This document shows positions 24,101 through 32,652 of a DNA stretch of 64,000 nt, in pieces (the stretch's first letter is position 1; each line of letters begins with the position of its first letter). The notes under the pieces are model-generated. The model was given only the letters and a program-made list of their open reading frames with translations, was not told the origin of the DNA and made no database searches. Source of the stretch: RPQJ01 sp963706755 (lineage in GTDB: Bacteria; Pseudomonadota; Gammaproteobacteria; Steroidobacterales; Steroidobacteraceae); NCBI GenBank assembly GCA_963706755.1, contig CAVPNH010000001.1, positions 62,001 through 126,000 on the forward strand. Direction: 5' to 3'. The translations under genes were made by a program, and so were the position numbers.

Positions 24101-24799
24101 ATGAAGTGTTACAAGAATGCGGCAGAAGCTCTCGCCGGCACGACGTTCGACGGCATGACCGTCATGGCCGGCGGGTTCGGCCTCTGCGGGCTGCCGGAGA
24201 ACGCCATCGCCGCGCTGCGCGACAGCGGCGTCAAGAACCTGACGGTCATCAGCAACAACGCCGGCGTCGACGGCTTCGGCCTCGGCGTGCTGCTCGCGAC
24301 CGGCCAGATCAAGAAGATGATCAGTTCTTACGTGGGCGAGAACAAGCTGTTCGAGCGCCTGTACCTGTCCGGCGAGCTGGATCTCGAGTTCAATCCGCAG
24401 GGCACGCTCGCCGAGCGCATTCGCGCAGGCGGCGCGGGCATCCCGGGCTTCTACACGAAGACCGGCGTCGGCACGCTGGTCGCCGAGGGCAAGGAGCACA
24501 AGGAATTCAACGGGCAGACCTACGTCCTCGAGACCGGACTCGTCGCCGATCTGTCGCTGGTGCATGCGTGGAAGGGCGACAGGGAGGGCAACCTCGTGTT
24601 CCGGAAGACGGCCCGCAACTTCAATCCGATGATGGCGACGGCCGGCAGGATCACGATTGCCGAGGTCGAGGAACTGGTCGAGGTCGGCACCTTCGATCCG
24701 GACCAGATCCATACGCAGGGCATCTTCGTGCACCGCATCTTCCAGGCGCAGGGTCTCGAGAAGCGGATCGAACAGCGTACGGTTCGGAAGAGGAGCTGA
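24101..24799 (+). CDS. scoA: 3-oxoacid CoA-transferase subunit A
   Basis: Alpha subunit of succinyl-CoA:3-ketoacid (or acetoacetate) CoA-transferase, which activates acetoacetate. 232 residues from the ATG at 24101. The glycine-rich MAGGFGLCGLPENAI segment and GFYTKTGVGTLVAEGKE are typical. It is followed after three bases by subunit B and then a short-chain acid transporter, so the three form an operon for ketone-body/short-chain fatty acid use. The physiological CoA donor cannot be told from sequence. Confidence 0.93.
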   Translation: MKCYKNAAEALAGTTFDGMTVMAGGFGLCGLPENAIAALRDSGVKNLTVISNNAGVDGFGLGVLLATGQIKKMISSYVGENKLFERLYLSGELDLEFNPQGTLAERIRAGGAGIPGFYTKTGVGTLVAEGKEHKEFNGQTYVLETGLVADLSLVHAWKGDREGNLVFRKTARNFNPMMATAGRITIAEVEELVEVGTFDPDQIHTQGIFVHRIFQAQGLEKRIEQRTVRKRS

Positions 24800-24802
24800 G
24801 CG

Positions 24803-25447
24803 ATGCCATGGACCCGTGATGAGCTCGCCATGCGCGCGGCCAGGGAGCTGAAGGACGGCTTCTACGTGAATCTCGGCATCGGCATTCCGACGCTGGTCGC
24901 CAACTACATTCCGCCCGGCGTCGACGTCACGCTGCAGTCGGAGAACGGCATGCTCGGGATGGGCCCCTTCCCGTACGAGGGCGAGGAGGACCCCGACCTC
25001 ATCAATGCCGGGAAGCAGACGATCACGGAAATCGCGAAGACCAGCTACTTCTCCAGCGCCGACAGCTTCGCGATGATCCGCGGCGGGCACATCGACCTCG
25101 CGATCCTGGGTGCGATGCAGGTCTCCGAGACCGGTGACATCGCCAACTGGATGATCCCGGGAAAGATGGTGAAGGGCATGGGCGGCGCCATGGACCTCGT
25201 CGCCGGCGTCAGGCGCGTGGTCGTGGTCATGGAGCACGCCGCGAAGGACGGCACGCCCAAGATCCTGCCCGCCTGCGACCTGCCGCTGACGGGACGCCGC
25301 TGCGTTCACCTGATCATCACGGACCTCGCGGTGTTCGAGGTTCGCGACAGCGGCCTCGCGCTGATCGAGCTTGCGCCCGAGGTGACGCTCGAGATGGTGG
25401 CGTCGCGGACCACCGCTCGTTATACGGTCGACCTGGGCCGCCAGTAG
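24803..25447 (+). CDS. scoB: 3-oxoacid CoA-transferase subunit B
   Basis: Beta subunit carrying the catalytic glutamate: the SENGMLGMG motif places it at Glu47. 214 residues, normal length. GIGIPTLVANYIPPG and GGHIDLAILGAMQVSE are family hallmarks. Starts three bases after scoA, so it is translated from the same message. Confidence 0.94.
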   Translation: MPWTRDELAMRAARELKDGFYVNLGIGIPTLVANYIPPGVDVTLQSENGMLGMGPFPYEGEEDPDLINAGKQTITEIAKTSYFSSADSFAMIRGGHIDLAILGAMQVSETGDIANWMIPGKMVKGMGGAMDLVAGVRRVVVVMEHAAKDGTPKILPACDLPLTGRRCVHLIITDLAVFEVRDSGLALIELAPEVTLEMVASRTTARYTVDLGRQ

Positions 25448-25499
25448 CCGGTCGCGGATTGCCCGGCGCCGCCGCGGGGCCTGTCGGACGGAGAGGGAC

Positions 25500-26927
25500 A
25501 TGGGAACCACGACGCCTCCCCGCGACGGACTGATGGTCCGCGTCGCAGTCGGATTCACGTCCTGGGCGGAGCGCTGGTTCCCCGACCCGTTCGTGTTCGT
25601 GGCGATCGCAGTGGTGATCGTCGCTGCTGCGGCGATGGCGGCTGGAGCCTCGCCGCTCGCGGTCAGCCAGGCCTTCGGCGGCGGCTTCTGGAGCCTGATC
25701 ACGTTCACGATGCAGATGGCCTTCGTCGCCATCGGCGGCTACGTCGTGGCGACTTCCGGACCCGCGGCGCGCCTGATCCGCCGGCTGGCGGCGTTGCCGC
25801 GTACCGGGGTCAGTGCGGTCGGCCTGGTTGCCGCGATGAGCCTCTGCCTCTCGCTGCTCAACTGGGGCCTCAGCCTGATCTTCAGCGGGCTGCTCGTGCT
25901 CGCACTCGCGAGGCGCGGTGAGCTTCGCATGGACTATCGCGCGGCCGGCGCTGCGGCGTACCTGGGCCTGGGCTCGGTGTGGGCGCTCGGCCTCTCGTCC
26001 TCCGCCGCCCAGCTGCAGGCGAACGCGGCGAGCCTGCCCGAGAGCCTGCTGCCGATCACGGGCGTCATCCCGTTCACCGAAACGATTTTCCTCTGGCAGT
26101 CGCTCACGCTCGCGGCCATCCTCATCGTGGTGTCGATCACGATTGCCGTGTCGTCGGCGCCAGGGCCGGAGCAGGCGGTGACGGCGGAGGCCCTCGGTAT
26201 CGACGTCACCGCCGGCGAGACGGCCGTGCCCGAGCGCCGCATCCAGCCCGGCGAGTGGCTCGAGCACTCCCCGGTGCTCACCGTACTGATCGTGCTTCTC
26301 TCGGCCGGCTGGCTCGTGCAGGAGTTCTCCCGTCAGCCCGCGATCGTTGCGATCTCGAGCCTCAACACCTACAACTTCCTGTTCCTCGCGCTCGGCATGC
26401 TGCTGCACTGGCGTCCGAGGCGCTTCCTCGACGCGGTGACCAGGGCCGTGCCCGCGACGTCGGGAGTGCTGATTCAATTTCCGCTGTACGGCGCCATCGC
26501 GGCGATGCTGACGCAGGCGAAAAATGCCGCGGGGCTGTCACTCGCGGACCAGATCGCCCACGCGTTCGTGAGCCTGACCACCCAGCAGGTCTTCCCGCTG
26601 GCCATCGGCCTCTATTCCGCGGTGCTGGGATTTTTCGTTCCCTCGGGCGGCGGCAAGTGGCTGCTCGAGGCGCCTTACCTGATGCAGGCCGCGAACGAGC
26701 TTCACGTGCACCTCGGCTGGGCAGTCCAGGTGTACAACGCGGCCGAGGCGCTGCCCAACCTGATCAATCCGTTCTGGATGCTGCCGCTGCTCGGGGTCCT
26801 CGGCCTGCGGGCGCGCAACATCGTAGGCTTTACGTTGCTGCAGCTCGTCGTGATGCTGCCGCTCGTGCTCGGCCTGCTGTGGGCCTTCGCCTTCACGCTG
26901 CAATACCATCCGCCTGTGATGCCCTGA
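25500..26927 (+). CDS. atoE: Short-chain fatty acid transporter, AtoE family
   Basis: 475 residues with roughly 11-12 hydrophobic segments. The start MGTTTPPRDGLMVRVA is followed by RWFPDPFVFVAIAVVIVAA, characteristic of AtoE-type acetoacetate/short-chain fatty acid carriers; LYSAVLGFFVPSGGGKW near the C-terminal third is another family signature. The ATG at 25500 is preceded by GGAGAGGGAC. Placed after scoAB, it probably imports acetoacetate or butyrate for the CoA-transferase. Confidence 0.9.
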   Translation: MGTTTPPRDGLMVRVAVGFTSWAERWFPDPFVFVAIAVVIVAAAAMAAGASPLAVSQAFGGGFWSLITFTMQMAFVAIGGYVVATSGPAARLIRRLAALPRTGVSAVGLVAAMSLCLSLLNWGLSLIFSGLLVLALARRGELRMDYRAAGAAAYLGLGSVWALGLSSSAAQLQANAASLPESLLPITGVIPFTETIFLWQSLTLAAILIVVSITIAVSSAPGPEQAVTAEALGIDVTAGETAVPERRIQPGEWLEHSPVLTVLIVLLSAGWLVQEFSRQPAIVAISSLNTYNFLFLALGMLLHWRPRRFLDAVTRAVPATSGVLIQFPLYGAIAAMLTQAKNAAGLSLADQIAHAFVSLTTQQVFPLAIGLYSAVLGFFVPSGGGKWLLEAPYLMQAANELHVHLGWAVQVYNAAEALPNLINPFWMLPLLGVLGLRARNIVGFTLLQLVVMLPLVLGLLWAFAFTLQYHPPVMP

Positions 26928-26997
26928 CGCGCCGCCTGGCACCGTGCAGGCCTGCGGCGCGCGACAACACCCGGGGAGGAGGGTGCCCGTCTTGGAG

Positions 26998-27804
26998 TTA
27001 AGAGCGACCCTTCCTGGCCGCCATCTTGGCCTCGGCCTTGAAGAACTCCATCGCGGCCCGTGTCTTGGTCTGCTGATTGCCCGTGATCTCGATGCCGAGG
27101 TCAACGAGGAATGCCTTGATTTCTGCCGTCACCTGGAAGACCTCGGGCGGCTCGCATTTTGTCGAAATCTCCAGGTTTCGAGAGCCATCGGGGAACAGCC
27201 ACATTTCGACGACGAGGCGCCGGTCGAGTTTCTTCGGCCACAGCGTCGCCTTGAGCAGGAAGATGGGGCCGTATGCATGCAGCGAACGCAGGGCCGTGCC
27301 CTTGGGGGCATGCTTGCGGAAGTATGCGCGCTGCTCCTTCGAGAACAGCTTCTCGATGGGCATCGTGCCGCCAACCACATCGAGCACCTCCCGGCCCTTG
27401 CAGCGTCCCTTGAGTGACCCCGAGCACACGAAACCACCTGGAACGCCGTCGATCTCCATCTTGAAGCTCGCCGAGCGGCGCAGTTCTTCCTCGACGGTCG
27501 CCGGATCCACGGGCCGCCGCTTGACGACAGTATCGCCCGCACCGCCCTGGATGCGCCGCGCACGGACGACGAGTCCCGCCTTGTCGAGGTCGAAGTTGGG
27601 CGTGTCGAAGAAGAAGACCTGACGAGCCTCGGCCTCGACCGGGTCTAGACCAAGTCTTTGGACGGTCACGTGCTGGACGTTCATCGGCACGATCAGCTTC
27701 AGTTCGACGCTGTCCACGTCCTTGAGCATCGTCGCCAGCTGTGCGACCTGCTCGCCCGAGAGCATGGTCGCCGGGGCCTTTTTTGCGGATTTCTTCACGG
27801 CCAT
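26998..27804 (-). CDS. CYTH-like (triphosphate tunnel) domain protein
   Basis: 268 residues from the ATG at 27804, preceded by GAGGAG seven bases upstream. Basic Lys/Ala N terminus, then a CYTH-like core: VELKLIVP, FFDTPNFDLDKAGLVVRARR, TVVKRRPVDP, and later LVVEMWLFPDGSRNLEIS. CYTH proteins form a beta tunnel lined by Glu and Arg/Lys that binds triphosphates or polyphosphate. The EExExK motif is not perfect, so catalytic activity is uncertain. The next upstream gene on this strand pairs a CYTH-like region with a Ppx/GppA phosphatase, which supports a polyphosphate or nucleotide-phosphate role. Confidence 0.65.
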   Translation of the reverse strand: MAVKKSAKKAPATMLSGEQVAQLATMLKDVDSVELKLIVPMNVQHVTVQRLGLDPVEAEARQVFFFDTPNFDLDKAGLVVRARRIQGGAGDTVVKRRPVDPATVEEELRRSASFKMEIDGVPGGFVCSGSLKGRCKGREVLDVVGGTMPIEKLFSKEQRAYFRKHAPKGTALRSLHAYGPIFLLKATLWPKKLDRRLVVEMWLFPDGSRNLEISTKCEPPEVFQVTAEIKAFLVDLGIEITGNQQTKTRAAMEFFKAEAKMAARKGRS

Positions 27805-27862
27805 CGTGTCACTCCTCATTCCTGTGTTCGGTTGCGTTTGGACTCCAGAATTGCCATTCGGT

Positions 27863-29356
27863 TCAGCCCTCGAAGCGCTCCGCCAGCACCCCGTGGCGCA
27901 GGCCGCGGTCGCTGACGACGAGGCTCTGTTTCCCGAGCTTCTCCATCACGGTCCGCAGGATGCAGGCTCCCGCCAGGATCACCTCGGCCCGCTTCGGCTG
28001 CAGGCCGACGATCCTGCGGCGTGCGTCGGCGTCCATGGACCGGTAGAGCTCGATCTGCCGGTCGATCTCGGCTCGATCGAGGACCGAGCCCTGGATGATG
28101 TCTGGGTCGTAGCGGGCGAGCCCGTGCTTGACCGCCGCGATGTTGGTGGTGGCTCCGCCCATGGCCGCCAGTGCGTCCGGAGCCGGGCGACCGTCGAGTC
28201 GGGCAAAATCCGTGGACAAGGCGGCGAGGGCCTTGCCGAGGACATCGGTCGTCACTATTCCATCGAGCCGGAACTGCTCCGTGTAACGGACGGCGCCGAT
28301 GTCGAGGCTGAAGCGCTCCTGTACCTCCGCGCCACGCCCGAACGTGAACTGCGTGCTGCCTCCACCGGTGTCGAATACGACCATCGAGCCCTCGGCCAGG
28401 CCAAGGCTCGACCGGGCGGCGAGGTAAGCGAGCCGGGCCTCGTCCTCGCCCGAGATCACCTCGACGCGGATCCCGGCGCGCGCCTCGATGGCGTCGAGCA
28501 CCTGGGCGCTGTTCCCGGCGATGCGCAGGCCCGCGGTGCCGACTGCGACGATGGCCAGCACGCCGCTCTTGCGCGCCTCGGCGACCATCCCCGAGAGCGC
28601 CGTGACCGCCCGGTCCAGCGCCGCGTCGGAGATGCGCTGCGTGTCCGCCAGGCCCTCGCCGAGGCGCGTGATTTCCGCGCGATCGACGATGGTGCGCCAG
28701 GCGCCGCCGGGCACATGCTCGGCGACGTGGAACTTGATCGAGTTCGTGCCGACGTCGATCACTGCGTAGCGCGACGGCTCGCCGTCGACCAGCGCGGCGA
28801 GTCCCCGCGGGTAGTTGATGTTGGTGTAACCGCCCAGTCCCAGGCGGCGAACGGCGGCGATGACCGCCTGGCCGTCCTCCGACTCGACGGCGATGGTGCG
28901 GGTGGGCCTGCCGTTCACGACAACTTCGGCGACCTCGCCCGAGCAGCCGTCGATCCTGTAGCGAGTCCGGTGCTTCTGCACGCTGATCGCGCGGATGCGG
29001 CCACTCGGGACGGCGAGCTCCTCGATGAACTGCTCGAGGGTGTAGTTATCGCGGCGCATCGGTGGCGGCGTGAGGCGGAGCGCTTCGAACACCTTCTTTG
29101 CATCGGTCGCCGACAACGGGAAACCGGCTTTCATTACCGGAGTCCACTGCTCCAGTCCGTCGGAGTTCACCTCGCGCAGGACCTTGATGTCCATGAGCGC
29201 ATCTCGCACCTTTACATTGTCGCCGGCGCCCGAGAGCAGGTAGGTCTCGCTGCTTTCCTGGACGGCAGACGGGGCCATTGCGGCCAGGATCGATGCCGCC
29301 GGCCCGAACTGGGGCCCGAACCAGCGCCACTCCCACCGCGGAATGATCTCGGGCAT
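27863..29356 (-). CDS. CYTH-like/Ppx-GppA phosphatase fusion
   Basis: 497 residues, ATG at 29356 with GGAGG eight bases upstream. Residues about 1-190 look CYTH-like: PRWEWRWFG, SETYLLSGAGDN, VKVRDALMDIKVLREV, ISVQKHRTRYRIDG and EVAEVVVNGRPTRTIAVE. Residues about 200-497 are a Ppx/GppA ASKHA-fold phosphatase with phosphate-1 YAVIDVGTNSIKFHV, FDTGGGSTQFTFG and AAMGGATTNIAA. The partner reaction is exopolyphosphatase or pppGpp hydrolysis; which one cannot be told. Typical Ppx lacks this N-terminal module and has an HD-like C-terminal domain, absent here. Starts 16 bases after the preceding membrane-protein gene. Confidence 0.8.
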   Translation of the reverse strand: MPEIIPRWEWRWFGPQFGPAASILAAMAPSAVQESSETYLLSGAGDNVKVRDALMDIKVLREVNSDGLEQWTPVMKAGFPLSATDAKKVFEALRLTPPPMRRDNYTLEQFIEELAVPSGRIRAISVQKHRTRYRIDGCSGEVAEVVVNGRPTRTIAVESEDGQAVIAAVRRLGLGGYTNINYPRGLAALVDGEPSRYAVIDVGTNSIKFHVAEHVPGGAWRTIVDRAEITRLGEGLADTQRISDAALDRAVTALSGMVAEARKSGVLAIVAVGTAGLRIAGNSAQVLDAIEARAGIRVEVISGEDEARLAYLAARSSLGLAEGSMVVFDTGGGSTQFTFGRGAEVQERFSLDIGAVRYTEQFRLDGIVTTDVLGKALAALSTDFARLDGRPAPDALAAMGGATTNIAAVKHGLARYDPDIIQGSVLDRAEIDRQIELYRSMDADARRRIVGLQPKRAEVILAGACILRTVMEKLGKQSLVVSDRGLRHGVLAERFEG

Positions 29357-29372
29357 GACCGCGACCTCCATC

Positions 29373-30596
29373 CTAGAAGAGGATTCCGAACAGCTTCTTG
29401 ATCAGGTCCTCGAGCGGCATCAGCGTGAGGACCAGCGGCACGACCGGGGCGACCGTTGCGGCCGCGAGCTGGACCAGGGCGTGCTTCGTGATCGGCACGA
29501 CGTTCATGTCCTGGACCACGGCGAAGCTGTTGCCCAGGTCGGCCAGCGACTGGACGTCGCCGCTGCCAAGGAGCGCCTCGTCGTTGTCCGATTGCGAGCG
29601 CAGCCACTTCGCGTCGAAGTCGCGCACGTAGCGCTGCGCCAGTGTGCCGTATTCGCGGAGACCAGTTCGCCGCGCCCGGGATAGCTGTGGCGCGAATACC
29701 GTGAGCGGACCCACGACCAGCATCACCATGAAGATCACCAGCAGCAGGATCTCGAGCCTGTACTGCGTGAGGGTCGCTCCTGCGTGGAAGATCTGGTTGG
29801 CCAGGTTTCCGGAAAGGAGCGCGCCGTGCGCCAGCAGCAGGGGGATGAACGCGTATGTCGTCGTGGCGAGGAACCCCAGGCCACCGACGCGGTCCGGATG
29901 CGTCGGGACCAGGTTCAGCTCGATGCGTGACACCTGCCACAGCAGCCGCGACCAGATGAAGATCCTGTAGTACCAGCGAAGCAGCAGGAACTGGAAGATC
30001 GGCAGGCTCACATAGCCATACCACACCCCTGCGAACGTGAGCCTGTATCCGTCGGCGCCCGGCGTCGCGTACCAGGTGGCCGCATCGAGCGTCGAGTAAT
30101 GGCGCCAGACGATCGTGACACCGATAGCGTAGACGAAGACGATCAGCAGTGCCTCGGCGGTAATCGAATTGCGCAGCCGATAGGCGGACGCAATGGCGGC
30201 GTCGAGTCGAGCCGCGGCAGACTCAGGAATCAGGCTTCGGTCCCGGAACGTCGTCGCCAGCGTGCGCATGCGCTGGTGGACGACAAGCTCGGCCCCGACC
30301 AGCAGGGGTATCACCACCAGGAACTTGACGTGAACGTCCACGTCCATCAGGAACGGCACGGCCACGCCGCCCAGCACGTGTCCTCCCAGGGCCGAGAGCG
30401 CCAGCAGTGGCAGCCACGCGAGCAGGGCGATTACCACGATGCGTCGGCGCTGCAGCCTGAGCGCGTCGTCGGAAAGGTGTGCCCGGCGCAGCAACTGGTA
30501 CAGCGGTCCGCCCAGCACCAGGGAAAAGTCCGGCGAGTTCCGCCGCAGGGCGTCCCTGATCCGGTCGGAAGGCGATTGAACTTGGTCGGCAGTCAT
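29373..30596 (-). CDS. Multipass inner-membrane protein, unknown function
   Basis: 407 residues with about six to seven transmembrane helices (for example IVVIALLAWLPLLALSALGG and FLLLRWYYRIFIW, and LEILLLVIFMVMLVVGPLTVFA). I do not recognise a named family. The loop RIELNLVPTHPDRVGGLGFL is distinctive and recurs in uncharacterised membrane proteins. It is the first gene of an apparent operon with the CYTH-Ppx fusion and CYTH-like genes, so a link to polyphosphate is plausible by context only. Confidence 0.7.
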   Translation of the reverse strand: MTADQVQSPSDRIRDALRRNSPDFSLVLGGPLYQLLRRAHLSDDALRLQRRRIVVIALLAWLPLLALSALGGHVLGGVAVPFLMDVDVHVKFLVVIPLLVGAELVVHQRMRTLATTFRDRSLIPESAAARLDAAIASAYRLRNSITAEALLIVFVYAIGVTIVWRHYSTLDAATWYATPGADGYRLTFAGVWYGYVSLPIFQFLLLRWYYRIFIWSRLLWQVSRIELNLVPTHPDRVGGLGFLATTTYAFIPLLLAHGALLSGNLANQIFHAGATLTQYRLEILLLVIFMVMLVVGPLTVFAPQLSRARRTGLREYGTLAQRYVRDFDAKWLRSQSDNDEALLGSGDVQSLADLGNSFAVVQDMNVVPITKHALVQLAAATVAPVVPLVLTLMPLEDLIKKLFGILF

Positions 30597-30800
30597 GTGG
30601 CCTCTTCAAATGGAACTCCGGCGCTATTGGACGATGGCGGCGCCAGCGGGTTGGTTACCCTGATCTTGCGGTCGGCATGACGCAGGTCGCCTTCCGAATC
30701 GGCCATTGAGATGACTACACCTCGCCCCGATGCCGCGCAACCGTAGTTTGCGCAGTATGCCGGCCATGCGTGGCCGCGCGCCACGCGGAAACCGGGTCGC

Positions 30801-31028
30801 CTACCGGATGAGTTCCAGTACTCTCTGGTAGCGGGGCAGGGCACGCAGCGCGTCGAAGTCCGAGTCGTGCCTGATCCACGACTTGGTTTCGTGATTCGCG
30901 TGCGGCAGCAGCCGCTCGAGAAGATCGAAGGCCGCATCGTGGTCACCGAGCTGGATGAGCACGCAAGCGATGTTGTACTGGGTCAGGACGTCGTCCGGGC
31001 CTGCCGTGGTGCCGGTTGGCGGCGTCAC
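30801..31028 (-). CDS. Small single-TPR protein coupled to the MltF-like gene
   Basis: 75 residues. The GTG start overlaps the stop of the MltF-like gene (GTGA), a usual translational-coupling arrangement. The sequence holds one TPR-like unit, YNIACVLIQLGDHDAAFDLL, then SWIRHDSDFDALRALPRYQRV, which matches the usual C-terminal end of TPR proteins such as the one at 7059-9278. It may be a real small protein or the tail of a lost TPR protein; the overlap favours a real gene. Confidence 0.55.
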   Translation of the reverse strand: MTPPTGTTAGPDDVLTQYNIACVLIQLGDHDAAFDLLERLLPHANHETKSWIRHDSDFDALRALPRYQRVLELIR

Positions 31029-32625
31029 GGGGTCTGCGTGCTGCCTGCGGTCCCCATTGCTTCCTTCGCGGCCTTGCGTCGGTCCCGTTCTTCCAGGACC
31101 AGGCGGTACGCGACGTAGTACTTGTAGATATTGCTCACGTAGGTCACGGTTTCGCGGCCGATGCGCTCGGATGCGATCTGCTCGACGTTGCCGAACCACA
31201 CGTTTGGATCGAGCCCCCGCTTTTCCGCCTCGCGGCGGAGCTGGCGAATGCGCGCGGGCCCGGCGTTGTAGGAGGCGAAGGCGAAGAGCCCCTTGTCGAG
31301 CTTCGACATCGGCTCGTCCTTGTAGTACTGATCTACGATGAAGCGCATGTACTTCACGCCCGCGTGAATGTTGGCGTCCATCTGCCGGATGTCGCCCACC
31401 TTCAGTTCCTGGCCGGTCGCCGGCATCACCTGCATCACGCCGATCGCGCCGACCGGACTCTTCACGCCCTGGTCGAGCCCCGATTCCTGGAATCCCTGCG
31501 CGGCCATCAGGAGGTAGTCCATGTCGTACTGGTCGCCGTACTTCTTGAAGATCTCCATCATCTGCAGGAACCTCTGGCGCTCGGCCTCCGAGGTCGCGTT
31601 CTTCACGAATTTCGTGCTCTGCAGGTAGCGCTTCTCCATCATGTTGCCGAACGCCGTGCCGAGACCGTACTTGTCGATGATGGCGTTCAGCCCGGCAGCG
31701 AGCTGCGGGCTCCCCTTGCGGATGGCGACTGCCGTGTTGCCGCCCGTGCGTACGGCCACCCCGTCGTGCACAGCCAGGTTGGTGAAGACCTGCTTCCAGA
31801 AGTCCGCCAGGTAGTTGTTGGTGATGGTGATCTTGATCAGGCCGGCGTTGGCCATCTCGAGCAGGTCCTCGTCCTCGAGATTTTCCGGCGCCATCCGTAT
31901 GGACACCGGTGGCTTGCCTGCTGCCTTCAGCCGATCGTTCAGAGCCAGCAGGCTCTGGTAGATACGCGCTGCTCTTGCGGACGAACACCTCCTGCCCGGA
32001 CAGGTCGTCGACCGACGCGATCGCCGGCGCGCCGGGGCCGGTCACGACGACCTGGTCCACGTTCCTGCGCGTCGGATTCGTGAAGTCCACGCTCTTGCGG
32101 AGTTCGGGAGTATCGGTGACCCCGCGCAATCACCATGTCCACCCTGCCGTCCAGGAGCGCCGGCAGCAGCTGGTCGCGCGGCAATGGGACACACCAGAAG
32201 ACGACCTTCAGGTTGCCGGTCTTGCGCCGCTTGTTCAGCTCATCCTCCATGAGCTTGGCGTACTCATAGGCCACACCCCGCTGCACTCCCTGGTCGACGA
32301 AGTAGATCGTGCGGTTGTATGTGACGCCGACGCGCACGAGCCGGCGCTTCACCATCTCGTCGAGGTCGCCCTTGAAGGATTCGTTGAGCTCGGCGCGAAC
32401 CGCTTCGGGGAGCGCCGATTCGTACGCCGGTGTTGGCAGGGCGTCGTCGGCGGCAGCCGTGGGAGCGGCTGGCTGGGTATCCAGACCGGTTCCAGTAGTT
32501 TTCCCGGGTCCAGTGGTCTTCGGACCTTCTTGCTTGCCCGAGCAACCGGCTGCAAGCAGCGACCCGAGCAGGAGTGCGAATGAGGTCGCGACGATGCCGA
32601 CGTGGCTTCGTGTGGCATGGCGCAT
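31025..32625 (-). pseudogene. MltF-like lytic transglycosylase, two +1 frameshifts
   Basis: Lipoprotein (signal LLGSLLAAGCSGKQ) with an N-terminal periplasmic solute-binding domain (VRVGVTYNRTIYFVDQG, LDGRVDMVIARG) and a C-terminal SLT domain (MAAQGFQESGLDQGVKSPVG, GVMQVMPAT; catalytic Glu in FQES). MltF trims peptidoglycan. Two single-base insertions split it: an extra G in the run near 32130 and an extra C in the TATCTAC context near 31955 (positions on the plus strand). Correcting both restores one protein of about 530 residues. Confidence 0.8.
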
Positions 32626-32652
32626 GAAGCTCTCCCCGTTAACGCCTTGCTT

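Noticed and set aside
26928..26961. GC-rich hairpin (CGCGCCGC / GCGGCGCG) between the convergent atoE and CYTH-like genes.
   Set aside because: It has no T-run on either strand and competing inner pairings. It may help stop converging transcripts, but I could not support calling it a terminator.
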